Source: Pseudomonas citronellolis | GTDB lineage: Bacteria; Pseudomonadota; Gammaproteobacteria; Pseudomonadales; Pseudomonadaceae | Direction: 5' to 3' | Assembly (NCBI RefSeq): GCF_900112375.1 | Contig: NZ_FOLS01000020.1 | Coordinates: 1 to 64,000 of the forward strand | Length of the DNA: 64,000 bases | Part shown: in pieces, positions 54,566 to 62,967 of the stretch | Numbering within the stretch: position 1 is the stretch's first letter | How the letters are laid out: every line of letters begins with the position of its first letter | The notes under the pieces: model-generated | Database searches by the model: none | What the model saw: only the letters and a program-made list of their open reading frames with translations | What the model was told of the DNA's origin: nothing | Program-made: the position numbers and the translations under genes

Positions 54566-56302
54566 ATGCCGGCCGATCCGATTACCCTGGCCGTGGTGCG
54601 CGGCGCGCTGGAAATGACCCAGCGCGAGATGACCCTGACGCTGGAAAAAACCAGCCGTTCCAGCGTCTTCAACCTCGCCCACGACTATTCCAACGCCCTC
54701 TTCGACCACCACTCGGAAATGATCCTGCAGGGCCAGGACATCCCCATCCACCTGGGCTCGCTGATCCCGGCGATGAAGGCTGTGTCCGGCTACTTCGGCG
54801 ACGACATCGCCGAAGGTGACGTGATCTACCACAACGACCCCACCTACGCCGGCAGCCACATCATCGACTGCTGCATGTACAAGCCGGTGTTCTACCAGGG
54901 CGAGTTGGTGTTCTGGACCGTGTGCAAGGGCCACCTCACCGACATCGGCGGCCCGGTGCCGGCCGGCTACAACCCCGATGCGAAGGAAATCTACGCCGAA
55001 GGCCTGCGCATCCCGCCGGTGAAGCTGTGGGAAAAGGGCCGCCGCCGCGAGGACGTGATCAACCTGCTGCTCACCAACATGCGCGCCCGGCGCAACCAGG
55101 AAGGCGACCTCAACGCCCAGTACGGCGCCTGCCGCGTCGGCGAGCGCAACCTGGTCGCCCTGCTCGACAAGTACGGCGTAGCCACGGTGCGCGAGTGCAT
55201 CGCCGAGCTGAAGGACATGGCCGACCGGCAGATGCGCGAGCTGATCCGCTCGGTGCCCGACGGCAGCTACACCGGCCACGCGGTGCTGGAGGACTCCGGC
55301 CACGGCCTGGGCGAGCTGGCCATCCGTGCCACCGTCACCATCAAGGACGACAGCTGCCACATCGCCGTACAGAGCCCGCCGCAGGTGCCCTACTTCATCA
55401 ACTCCTACGCCGGCAACTCGATGTCGGGCATCTACCTCGGGCTGATGATGTTCGCCCAGGTGCCGCCGCCCTATAACGCCGGGCTGTACCGCTGCGTGAC
55501 CGTGGACCTGGGGCCGAAAGGCACCCTGTGCAACGCCGAGGAACCGGCGCCCCACGTCAACTGCACCACCACGCCCATGGAAACCCTCACCGACGCCGTG
55601 CGCCAGGCCTTCGAACAGGCCGCGCCGGAACGCGTCACCGCCTCCTGGGGGCACACCAGCGGCGTCAACATCGCCGGCGTCGACCCGCGCACCGGCGAGG
55701 AATACGTGACCATGGTGCTGGCCTCGATCATCTCCGGCGCCGGCGCCACCTCGGAGCTGGACGGCTGGCACGCCTGCGGTCCGCTGTGCTGCTTCGGCGC
55801 GCTCTACTCCGGGGACATCGAGCTGCTGGAGTACAGCTACCCGATCCTCATCCACCGCTACGGCCTGATGGCCGACAGCGCCGGCGCCGGCCAACTGCGC
55901 GGCGGCTCGGGCACCTGCCTGGAAGTGGAGCCGCTGGACCACGAGATGACCGTGATCTCCTTCGGCGAAGGCCGCCAGCGCACCACCATGGGCGCCGCCG
56001 GCGCGGCCAACGGCCTGGACGCGCCCAAGCTGGGCGGCGTGGAGATCGTCCGCGCCGGCGAGCACGAGAAGCACACCCGCAACGTCATGACCGTGCTCAA
56101 GCCCGGCGAGCGCCTGGTCAACCGCACCCCGGGTGGCGGCGGCTACGGCCCGGCCTTCCGCCGCCTGCCCGAGGCGGTCGCCCGCGACGTGCGCGACGGC
56201 CTGGTTTCGCCGCAGGGTGCCGAACTCGACTACGGCGTGGTGCTGAGCCCCGCCGGCGAAGTCGACCACGACGCCACCGCCCAACGCCGCCAAACCGCCT
56301 GA
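54566..56302 (+). CDS. hyuB: Hydantoinase B / oxoprolinase family subunit
   Basis: A 578-residue HyuB-type subunit of an ATP-dependent cyclic-amide hydrolase (N-methylhydantoinase, 5-oxoprolinase, caprolactamase family). Family motifs: DYSNALFDHHSEMILQGQDI, NDPTYAGSHIIDCCMYKPVF, DIGGPVPAGYN and VNRTPGGGGYGPAFRR near the C-terminus (glycine-rich, typical). HyuB performs ring hydrolysis on the intermediate phosphorylated by HyuA. GGAG precedes the ATG; hyuA follows after 10 bp. The true substrate cannot be read from sequence. Confidence 0.9.
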   Translation: MPADPITLAVVRGALEMTQREMTLTLEKTSRSSVFNLAHDYSNALFDHHSEMILQGQDIPIHLGSLIPAMKAVSGYFGDDIAEGDVIYHNDPTYAGSHIIDCCMYKPVFYQGELVFWTVCKGHLTDIGGPVPAGYNPDAKEIYAEGLRIPPVKLWEKGRRREDVINLLLTNMRARRNQEGDLNAQYGACRVGERNLVALLDKYGVATVRECIAELKDMADRQMRELIRSVPDGSYTGHAVLEDSGHGLGELAIRATVTIKDDSCHIAVQSPPQVPYFINSYAGNSMSGIYLGLMMFAQVPPPYNAGLYRCVTVDLGPKGTLCNAEEPAPHVNCTTTPMETLTDAVRQAFEQAAPERVTASWGHTSGVNIAGVDPRTGEEYVTMVLASIISGAGATSELDGWHACGPLCCFGALYSGDIELLEYSYPILIHRYGLMADSAGAGQLRGGSGTCLEVEPLDHEMTVISFGEGRQRTTMGAAGAANGLDAPKLGGVEIVRAGEHEKHTRNVMTVLKPGERLVNRTPGGGGYGPAFRRLPEAVARDVRDGLVSPQGAELDYGVVLSPAGEVDHDATAQRRQTA

Positions 56303-56312
56303 GGAAACCGAC

Positions 56313-58394
56313 ATGCACAGCCAATACCGCCTCGGTGTCGACGCCGGCGGCACCTTCACCGACTTCATCCTGGCCGAGCGCGAAGGCCGCGTTCACCTGT
56401 TCAAGGCCCTTTCCACCCCGCAGGACGGCACCCTGGCCATCGCCGACGGCCTGCGCCAGATCAGCCAGGCGCTGGGCCGCCCGGTGGAAGAGGTCGTCGC
56501 CAACTGCGACCTCTGCATCAACGGCACCACGGTGGCGCTCAACGCGCTGATCGAACTGAAGGGCGTCAAGGTCGGCCTGCTGGCCAACGCCGGCCACGAG
56601 GACAGCATCGAAATCCGCCTCGGCCACAAGGAAGAAGGCTACCGCTACGACCCCGACTACCCGCCGGCGCCGCAACTGGCCCCGCGCTTCCTGCGCCGCC
56701 CGGTGCGCGGGCGCATCCTCGCCGACGGCCGCGAGCACACGCCGCTGAACGAGGACGACGTGCGCGAGGCCGCGCGGCTGTTCGCCGAGCAGGGCGTGGA
56801 GGCGGTCGCCGTGTCCTTCCTCTGGTCGGTGCGCAACCCGGCCCACGAGCAGCGCGCCGCGGCCATCCTGCGCGAGATGCTGCCGGGGGTGTTCGTCTGC
56901 AGCGGCACCGAGGTGTTCCCGCAGATCCGCGAATACACCCGCACCTCCACCACCCTGGTCAATGCCTACCTGAGCCCGGTGATGGCGCGCTACGTGGCGA
57001 AGATCGACGACTACTTCCGCCAGCTCGGCGCGCAGCGCCCGGTGCGCTACTTCCAGTCCAACGGCGGCCTGGCCACCGGCGAGCACATGCGCGGCCGCGC
57101 GGTGAACGCGATCAACTCCGGCCCGGCCTCGGCGCCCCAGGCCGGGCTGTTCGTGGCCCAGCCGTTCGGCATCCGCAACGTCATCACCGTGGACATGGGC
57201 GGCACTTCCTTCGACATCACCCTGACCCGCGAAGGCAAGACCAACCTCAGCCGCGATGCCGACTTCCTGCGCCAGCGCATCGGCGTGCCGATGATCCAGG
57301 TCGAGACCCTCGGCGCCGGCGGCGGCTCCATCGCCCACATCAACCCCTACGGCATGCTCGAAGTGGGCCCGCAAAGCGCCGGCTCCAGCCCCGGCCCGGT
57401 AGCCTACGGCCAGGGCGGCGAGCTGCCGACGGTGACCGACGCCAACCTCGCCCTGGGCTACCTCAACCCCGCGGCGCGCCTGGGCGGGCGCATCAGCCTG
57501 GACCGCGAGGCGGCGCTGGCGGCCATCCGCGGGAAGATCGCCGAGCCCCTGGGCATGGACGTGGACAAGGCGGCCTGGGGCATCCACGCCATCGTCAACG
57601 CCAACATGGTCAACGGCATCCGCCGCGTGTCCATCGAGCGCGGCTACGACCCGCGCGACTTCGCCCTGATCGGCGCCGGCGGCGCGGCGGGCGTGCACAT
57701 GACCGCGCTGGCCGAGGACATGGGCATCGACACCGTGCTGATCCCCAAGGTCGCCTCCGGCCTGTGCGCGCTCGGGCAGATCCTCTCCGACGTGAAGCAC
57801 AACTACCTGGCCACCTACCCCATCCTCGCCCGCGAGGACGCCGACCTGGCCGGCCTGGAAGCGGCCTTCGCCGAACTGGAACAGCAGGGCCGCGCCACCC
57901 TGCGCGGCGACGGCTTCCGCGACGAGGACATCGCCGTGGTGCGCAGCCTGGAGATGCGCTACGTCGGGCAGATCCACGAATGCACGGTGGAAATCGGCGA
58001 CCTGCAGGTCAACGCCGACACCCTGCCGGCCATAGTCGAGGCCTTCCACCGCCGCCACGAGGCGCTCTACACCTACGCCGAGGCGGATAACCCGGTGGAG
58101 ATCGTCAACCTGGAAAGCCAGGTGATCGGCCGCGTCTCGCGCCCGCCCTTCCCCAGCCTGGCGGCCAGCGACGGCCACGCCCAGCGGGCCCTGGCCGGCA
58201 GCCGGCCGATGCTCTTCGGCGAGGACGGCATCCGCACCGACACGCCGGTCTACCAGGGCGCCCTGCTGCTGGCCGGCGACCGCCTGCACGGCCCGGCGGT
58301 GATCGAGGAAGCCACCACCAACATCCTTATCCGCCCCGGCTGGGTCGTCGAGCTGCACGAGTCCGGCTGCTACCGCCTGACGCGCCAGCGCTGA
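56313..58394 (+). CDS. hyuA: Hydantoinase A / oxoprolinase family ATPase subunit
   Basis: A 693-residue HyuA-type subunit with actin-like ATPase motifs GVDAGGTFTDFILAER near the N-terminus and TVDMGGTSFDITLTREGK near residue 290, plus GAGGGSIAHINPYGMLEVGP and GAGGAAGVHMTALAEDMGID. It would phosphorylate the cyclic amide using ATP before HyuB opens it. Expected to form a complex with HyuB; gene order B then A here. Confidence 0.9.
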   Translation: MHSQYRLGVDAGGTFTDFILAEREGRVHLFKALSTPQDGTLAIADGLRQISQALGRPVEEVVANCDLCINGTTVALNALIELKGVKVGLLANAGHEDSIEIRLGHKEEGYRYDPDYPPAPQLAPRFLRRPVRGRILADGREHTPLNEDDVREAARLFAEQGVEAVAVSFLWSVRNPAHEQRAAAILREMLPGVFVCSGTEVFPQIREYTRTSTTLVNAYLSPVMARYVAKIDDYFRQLGAQRPVRYFQSNGGLATGEHMRGRAVNAINSGPASAPQAGLFVAQPFGIRNVITVDMGGTSFDITLTREGKTNLSRDADFLRQRIGVPMIQVETLGAGGGSIAHINPYGMLEVGPQSAGSSPGPVAYGQGGELPTVTDANLALGYLNPAARLGGRISLDREAALAAIRGKIAEPLGMDVDKAAWGIHAIVNANMVNGIRRVSIERGYDPRDFALIGAGGAAGVHMTALAEDMGIDTVLIPKVASGLCALGQILSDVKHNYLATYPILAREDADLAGLEAAFAELEQQGRATLRGDGFRDEDIAVVRSLEMRYVGQIHECTVEIGDLQVNADTLPAIVEAFHRRHEALYTYAEADNPVEIVNLESQVIGRVSRPPFPSLAASDGHAQRALAGSRPMLFGEDGIRTDTPVYQGALLLAGDRLHGPAVIEEATTNILIRPGWVVELHESGCYRLTRQR

Positions 58395-58499
58395 GCCGGG
58401 AGCGCCGGGCCTCCCGCGGAGGTCCGGCGCCCCTGCGCCTGGCAAGGCACAAGAGCTGCATGGATATTCCACCCCGAATACGCTGCAACCGCCGCCGCC

Positions 58500-59456
58500 A
58501 TGACCAAGCAAGCCTGCTTCGACACCACCGATATCGCCAGCGAGCGGCGCCAGAACTACTGGAAGCGCTGCGTCAGCGACACCTATTTCCCGCTGGAACT
58601 GGACTACATGGCGGGCGAGCGCTTCCAAGGCCGGCTGGAGCTGTTCAGCCTGGGCGACCTGAGCCTGTCCTACCTCGACTCCTCGCCCCTGCGCTACCGT
58701 CGCCAGAACCACCATCTCGGCCAGAGCGAGGACGAGTCGTTTCTGCTCTCCCTGCCCTTGCGCAGCTGTTTCGAATTTACCCAGCGCGGCCGCCGTACCG
58801 TTTGCCAGCCCGGCAGCTTCGTGCTGGAACGCAGCGGCGAACCCTACGAATTCCTCTACGCCCAGAGCAACGCCCTGTGGGTGCTGAAACTGCCCGAACG
58901 CACCCTGCGCCGCCACGTCGCCACGCCCGACCAGCGTTGCGCGCTGAATTTCGACGCCACCCGCGGCGCCGGCGCGCTGTTCGCCGACTACCTGGCCCTC
59001 AGCGCGCGCCGCCTGGGCGAGCTCGAACCCGGCGACGGGCAACGCCTGAGCCGCCAACTGCTCGAACTGCTGGGCATGGCCCTGGAGCGCCAGCACCCCG
59101 GCGAAAGCCAGTCCAGCGCCGTCGCCGCGGCCCACCTGCGCCGCGTCGAGCAGCACATCCACCGCCACCTCGACGACAGCGCCCTGAACCCCGCCGGCAT
59201 CGCCCAGGCCTGCGGCATTTCGGTGCGCTACCTGCACCGGCTGTTCCAGGGCAGCGGCCGCAGCGTGCAGGAATGGGTCCGCGAACTGCGCCTGCAGGCC
59301 TGCCACGATGCCCTGCTGGCCATGCCGCCACCGCCGTCCATCGGCGAGCTGGCCTACCGCTGGGGCTTCGCCGACCAGGCCCACTTCAACCGCGCCTTCA
59401 AGGCCCGCTACGGCATCGCGCCCGGCGAGCTGCGCAGGGCTGCGCGGGTCAACTGA
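58500..59456 (+). CDS. AraC-family regulator
   Basis: A 318-residue regulator: N-terminal AraC-binding-like sensor domain (about residues 15-190, with LDSSPLRYRRQNHHLGQSED) and C-terminal double helix-turn-helix (about 215-315, ALNPAGIAQACGISVRYLHR and IGELAYRWGFADQAHFNRAF). It probably activates the neighbouring hyu genes and transporter genes in response to the substrate. It lies 105 bp after hyuA on the same strand. Confidence 0.88.
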   Translation: MTKQACFDTTDIASERRQNYWKRCVSDTYFPLELDYMAGERFQGRLELFSLGDLSLSYLDSSPLRYRRQNHHLGQSEDESFLLSLPLRSCFEFTQRGRRTVCQPGSFVLERSGEPYEFLYAQSNALWVLKLPERTLRRHVATPDQRCALNFDATRGAGALFADYLALSARRLGELEPGDGQRLSRQLLELLGMALERQHPGESQSSAVAAAHLRRVEQHIHRHLDDSALNPAGIAQACGISVRYLHRLFQGSGRSVQEWVRELRLQACHDALLAMPPPPSIGELAYRWGFADQAHFNRAFKARYGIAPGELRRAARVN

Positions 59457-59538
59457 CCTGCGGCCTGGACATCCCCGGAGAAAGCGCCGATGATGCTGTC
59501 GCCCGCAATGGGCGGGCGTTCATCCCGAGGAGAAGACC

Positions 59539-59691
59539 ATGGCGAAGAAAGCCAAGCGGCCGAACAAGGCCAAGTCCCTGGTAGCCCAACCGCTGTTCCG
59601 CAGCCGCCAGGAAAAACCGCAGAAAGGCAAAGGCAGCTACCGCCGCGAAGCCTCCCACAACTGGGAGGCTTCGTTCTTTCTGGCAGCCTGA
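59539..59691 (+). CDS. arfA: Alternative ribosome-rescue factor ArfA (short, terminator inside the gene)
   Basis: A 50-residue basic protein, MAKKAKRPNKAKSLVAQPLF followed by RSRQEKPQKGKGSYRREASH. PLFRSRQEKPQKGKGSYRR is the ArfA signature (E. coli [20 protein letters not shown]). ArfA brings release factor RF2 to ribosomes stalled on mRNAs without a stop codon. GAGGAG precedes ATG 59539. An 11-bp perfect hairpin plus T-rich tail occurs at codons 37-48, so the mRNA should end before the stop codon and be tmRNA-tagged unless trans-translation fails, the known control of arfA. Too short for most gene callers. Confidence 0.88.
   Translation: MAKKAKRPNKAKSLVAQPLFRSRQEKPQKGKGSYRREASHNWEASFFLAA
59647..59680 (+). 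terminator. Intragenic terminator hairpin in arfA
   Basis: GAAGCCTCCCA (59647-59657) pairs perfectly with TGGGAGGCTTC (59662-59672) around a CAAC loop, followed by GTTCTTTC. It lies inside the coding sequence, 19 bp before the stop codon, producing non-stop arfA mRNA by termination or by RNase III cleavage. Confidence 0.85.
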
Positions 59692-59849
59692 AAATCCCCG
59701 CGAAAGCCCCCTCCCGCAACCGCCCGCACCATCCCCCTCCCAGCGATCCCCCCGCCCTGAACCCGCTTGCGCTGGCCGACAAAACTTCCTGCGCTGTCGG
59801 CAAATACCCGGCGAAGCCGTTCCCCTAATGTCGTGCGACCGCTCATTTC

Positions 59850-59860
59850 AACAACAACAA
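59850..59860 (+). promoter_or_regulatory. Hfq/Crc (CA) motif before the NCS1 permease gene
   Basis: AACAACAACAA lies directly before the AGGGGA ribosome site, 12 bp from the ATG at 59872. It fits the AAnAAnAA catabolite-activity motif, bound by Hfq-Crc to block translation when preferred carbon sources are present. Confidence 0.7.
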
Positions 59861-59871
59861 AGGGGACGGTC

Positions 59872-61206
59872 ATGGCAGGAGCAATCTCGAATTCGGCTTC
59901 ATCCACGGAACTCGCCGCGGGAGTGATTCCCGAGGCCCAGCGGCTCGGCCGCGGCTCGCTGACGATGGCCTGGTGGGGCATCTGCAGCGCGATGTTCTAC
60001 CTGGTGGTCGCCGCGGCGCTGGCAATGGGCTACGGCACCCTCAACGCACTCATCGGCCTGTTGCTATCGGTGCTCAGCTACGGGGCGATCAACGCGGTCA
60101 TCAGCCGCTATGCCATCGCCAGCGGGCTGTCGGTGGCGCTGTTCTCCCAGGTGCTGTTCGGCAAGGCCGGCGCGGCCCTGGCCACGCTGATCTTCTGCGC
60201 CACGGCGGTCTACTACAGCGTGTTCGAGGGCTCGGTGATGGCCGTGGCGCTGCAGCACAGCTTTCCCGCGTTGGGCACGCACGCCTCGGCGCTGGTGGTA
60301 GTGGTCTACAGCGTGCTGATGATCTTCGGCAACGCCATGCGCCGGCTGGACAAGCTCAACGGCCTGCTGCTGCCGCTCTACCTCATCGGCCTGTTCGCCC
60401 TGGTCGGCATGAGCATCGCCGAATACGGCTACTCCACTGCCTGGCTGGAGCTGGCACCGCCCGGCGGCCCGGTGGCGCACGGCTGGTGGAACTGCTTCAC
60501 CTACTTCATGGGCGTCTGGGTGCTGATGATGTACACCTGGGACTACGCCCGCTACGGCCGCCCAGAGGATAGCGACTACCACGCGCGGGTGAACTTCGGC
60601 ATCCCGTTCTACATGGTCACCTTCCTGCTCAACGGCGCGGTCGGCATCTTCCTCGCCGCGACCATCCCCAGCGACGGCGGCCTGAGCGAGGTCTCGGTGG
60701 TGCTGGCGATCCTCAAGCTGATGGGGCTGGGCGGCCTGCTGTTCGTCTGGATCACCCAGACGCGCATCAACACCGGCAACTTCTTCCTCGCCGCGACCAA
60801 CATGCAGGCCTTCTTCGGACGCCTGGGCCTGCGCCGGGTGCCCTACGCGGCCTGGGCGCTGCTGACCGGGGCGCTGGTCTACCTGCTGATGCTGCTGGAC
60901 GTCTTCGGCTACATCCTCCAGGCGCTGTCCTACCAGAGCATCTTCATCGTTTCCTGGGTGGCGATCGCCCTCGCGGAAATACGCAGGACACGCAGCCAGC
61001 CGGGCCGCCATCCCGCGCAACTGCCCGCCTTCAACGCCCGCGGCCTGCTGACCTGGTTCGTCTCCGCCGCAGTGGGCATCGCCCTGCTCGGCCACGCCGA
61101 GCTGTCCACCTTCTCCGCGCCGGCTTCCTTCTGCCTGGCCTTCCTCGGCTACCTGTGGGCGCCCTCCCTCGCCCGCCGCCCGCTCGCTGAAAGCGATATC
61201 GGCTGA
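59872..61206 (+). CDS. NCS1-family permease (purine/cytosine/hydantoin type)
   Basis: A 444-residue inner-membrane transporter of the nucleobase-cation-symport-1 family, about 12 helices, starting with a polar N-terminus then LTMAWWGICSAMFYLVVAAA. WNCFTYFMGVWVLMMYTWDY and FFLAATNMQAFFGRLGLRRV are typical. NCS1 members carry cytosine, allantoin, uracil or hydantoins; the hyuBA genes nearby favour a hydantoin-like or other cyclic-amide substrate. ATG 59872 has AGGGGA and a Crc-type motif upstream. Confidence 0.85.
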   Translation: MAGAISNSASSTELAAGVIPEAQRLGRGSLTMAWWGICSAMFYLVVAAALAMGYGTLNALIGLLLSVLSYGAINAVISRYAIASGLSVALFSQVLFGKAGAALATLIFCATAVYYSVFEGSVMAVALQHSFPALGTHASALVVVVYSVLMIFGNAMRRLDKLNGLLLPLYLIGLFALVGMSIAEYGYSTAWLELAPPGGPVAHGWWNCFTYFMGVWVLMMYTWDYARYGRPEDSDYHARVNFGIPFYMVTFLLNGAVGIFLAATIPSDGGLSEVSVVLAILKLMGLGGLLFVWITQTRINTGNFFLAATNMQAFFGRLGLRRVPYAAWALLTGALVYLLMLLDVFGYILQALSYQSIFIVSWVAIALAEIRRTRSQPGRHPAQLPAFNARGLLTWFVSAAVGIALLGHAELSTFSAPASFCLAFLGYLWAPSLARRPLAESDIG

Positions 61207-61238
61207 CCCCGAGCGGCCCGGCGCCGCTCGCTCCCGAC

Positions 61239-61246
61239 AACAAGAA
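61239..61246 (+). promoter_or_regulatory. Possible Hfq/Crc (CA) motif before the porin gene
   Basis: AACAAGAA matches AAnAAnAA, 22 bp before the porin start at 61269. Together with the motif before the permease gene it suggests shared catabolite control, but the distance from the start codon is larger. Confidence 0.4.
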
Positions 61247-61268
61247 CCGACAAACACTGGAGCACTCC

Positions 61269-62438
61269 ATGCTGCACCTGCATCTGCGGCTCATCGCCTG
61301 CCTTTTGCCGCTGGCCCTGCTGGCCACCGGCGCCCACGCGGTATCCATCACCGACGATCTCGACCTCGGCGGCGCCCTGCGCGGCCGCCTGGACTACGAC
61401 CCGGACCGGGATATCTCCAAGTTCAGCTTCGACACCTTCTTCCTCACCGCCGACTACCACTCCGACACCTGGATAGCCGCGGCCAAGTACCGCTTCTACG
61501 GCGACGCCTATCCCTATGAATACACCGACCGGGTCGGCGACATCGCCTTCGCCGAGTACGCCTGGGTCGGCTACAAATTCTCCGCGCAGCGCCAGGTGCA
61601 GGTCGGCCAGACGCCCATCCCCTTCGGCCTGCTGCCGTATTTCGGCAGCACCTTCTTCGAAACCCTGGGCAACGTGATCGGCCTGGAAGACACCCAGGAC
61701 ATCGGCGTGAAATACCTGCAGAACAGCGCCGGCTGGGACCTGCAGGCCGCCTACTACCCCATCCCGGCGGAACAGGGGCGCGGCACCAGCCGCGGCGGGC
61801 GCACCTACGGCACCAGCGTGGCGACGGCCGACGACTACGTGGTCGACGGCAGCGACAACCATGAACGCAACATCCTGGTCGGCCGGCTGGCCCGCAAGTT
61901 CGAAGGCGGCGGCTGGAACTCGGAGATCGGCGCCTCCGTCCTGGGCTCGACCCTGGACAACCGGGACACCGACGACAACGGCAGCCGCTATGCCTTCGCC
62001 CTGCACTACAGCGGCAAGCGCGGCCCCTGGGGCATACAGGCCCAGGCCACGCGCCAGCAGATGAATGCGAAGAACCCGGGCAGCGACAGGCTGGTCAGCT
62101 TCGGCAGCTTCGACGGCACCTTCAACGTCGCGGCCAAGGGCAACCTCTACGTCGCCGACCTCAGCTACGACATCCCCGGCCGCTACGGCTGGCTCTCCGG
62201 CATCAAGGTCTATGGCAACTACAGCCTGTTCGACAAGGACGAAAGCGCCTTCAGCGACTCCCAGCGCCTGATCCTCGGCAGCTCCTTCAGCCTCGGCCCG
62301 CTGTGGATAGCCCTGGAATGGCTGCACGGCAGGAACGATCCGTACATCGGCGGCAGCGACTACACCCAGAGCCTGGGCGTCGGCGGCACCGGCCACTGGG
62401 AAAACCAGCTGTACAGCAACATCGGCTACTACTTCTGA
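61269..62438 (+). CDS. Outer-membrane porin-like protein
   Basis: A 389-residue protein with a signal peptide (about 1-24, ACLLPLALLATGAHA), alternating beta-strand pattern (KFSFDTFFLTADYHSDTWIA, AEYAWVGYKFSAQRQVQVGQ) and a C-terminal aromatic Phe (NIGYYF), the outer-membrane barrel signature. Resembles phosphate-selective or substrate-specific porins. It follows the permease by 62 bp on the same strand and probably admits the same substrate through the outer membrane. Confidence 0.85.
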   Translation: MLHLHLRLIACLLPLALLATGAHAVSITDDLDLGGALRGRLDYDPDRDISKFSFDTFFLTADYHSDTWIAAAKYRFYGDAYPYEYTDRVGDIAFAEYAWVGYKFSAQRQVQVGQTPIPFGLLPYFGSTFFETLGNVIGLEDTQDIGVKYLQNSAGWDLQAAYYPIPAEQGRGTSRGGRTYGTSVATADDYVVDGSDNHERNILVGRLARKFEGGGWNSEIGASVLGSTLDNRDTDDNGSRYAFALHYSGKRGPWGIQAQATRQQMNAKNPGSDRLVSFGSFDGTFNVAAKGNLYVADLSYDIPGRYGWLSGIKVYGNYSLFDKDESAFSDSQRLILGSSFSLGPLWIALEWLHGRNDPYIGGSDYTQSLGVGGTGHWENQLYSNIGYYF

Positions 62439-62572
62439 GGCCCGGCCCACGCGCCGGGGGAGCGCGGAGGCTTCCCCGCCGCGAAGGGATCCTGAGCCCG
62501 AGGCCAAGATCGATGGAACTCCGGCCCACCGTGCGCCCTCCATGGAATAGGCACAACACCCGGAGAAGCACG

Positions 62573-62863
62573 ATGAACACCAGGACACTCGCCGCCGGCC
62601 TGGTGCTGGCCCTGCTGCCCATGGCCGGCTCGGCCTGGGCCTTCTGTTCCGACCAGCAGGCCCTGGCCAAGGGCCGCCAGGTCGCGGACAAGGTCGCCGC
62701 CATCACCCAGCGCGACCCGGAAACCGCCAAGCGCCTCAACGCCCAGCTCGCCGCCATGAAGAAGAGCCGTTCCAGCAAGGAGCGCCCGGACGACTGCGCG
62801 GCCTACGACCAGATGCTCAAGGAGCTGGACCAGAGCGCCACCAAGGCCAAGCCCGCCCCCTGA
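62573..62863 (+). CDS. Small exported protein with two cysteines
   Basis: A 96-residue protein with a signal peptide (about 1-23, LAAGLVLALLPMAGSAWAF) and a helical charged mature part (QVADKVAAITQRDPETAKRL). Two Cys residues (near 25 and 75) could form a disulphide in the periplasm. CGGAGAAGC precedes ATG 62573. No family recognised. From memory, P. aeruginosa has a similar small gene (PA3991) before its lytic transglycosylase. Confidence 0.7.
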   Translation: MNTRTLAAGLVLALLPMAGSAWAFCSDQQALAKGRQVADKVAAITQRDPETAKRLNAQLAAMKKSRSSKERPDDCAAYDQMLKELDQSATKAKPAP

Positions 62864-62967
62864 ACCTGCAACAACAACCTGTCATCGCGGCGCCCGGCCC
62901 GGCGGCAGACGCTCCGGCGTCCGCGTGCTAAGGTGGCCGCTGCCTGAAGAACCCGCCGAGGAGCGCA

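Noticed and set aside
56118..59384. Open minus-strand frame of about 1,090 codons opposite hyuA and the AraC gene
   Set aside because: Antisense artefact of high GC; both plus-strand genes have clear family motifs and ribosome sites.
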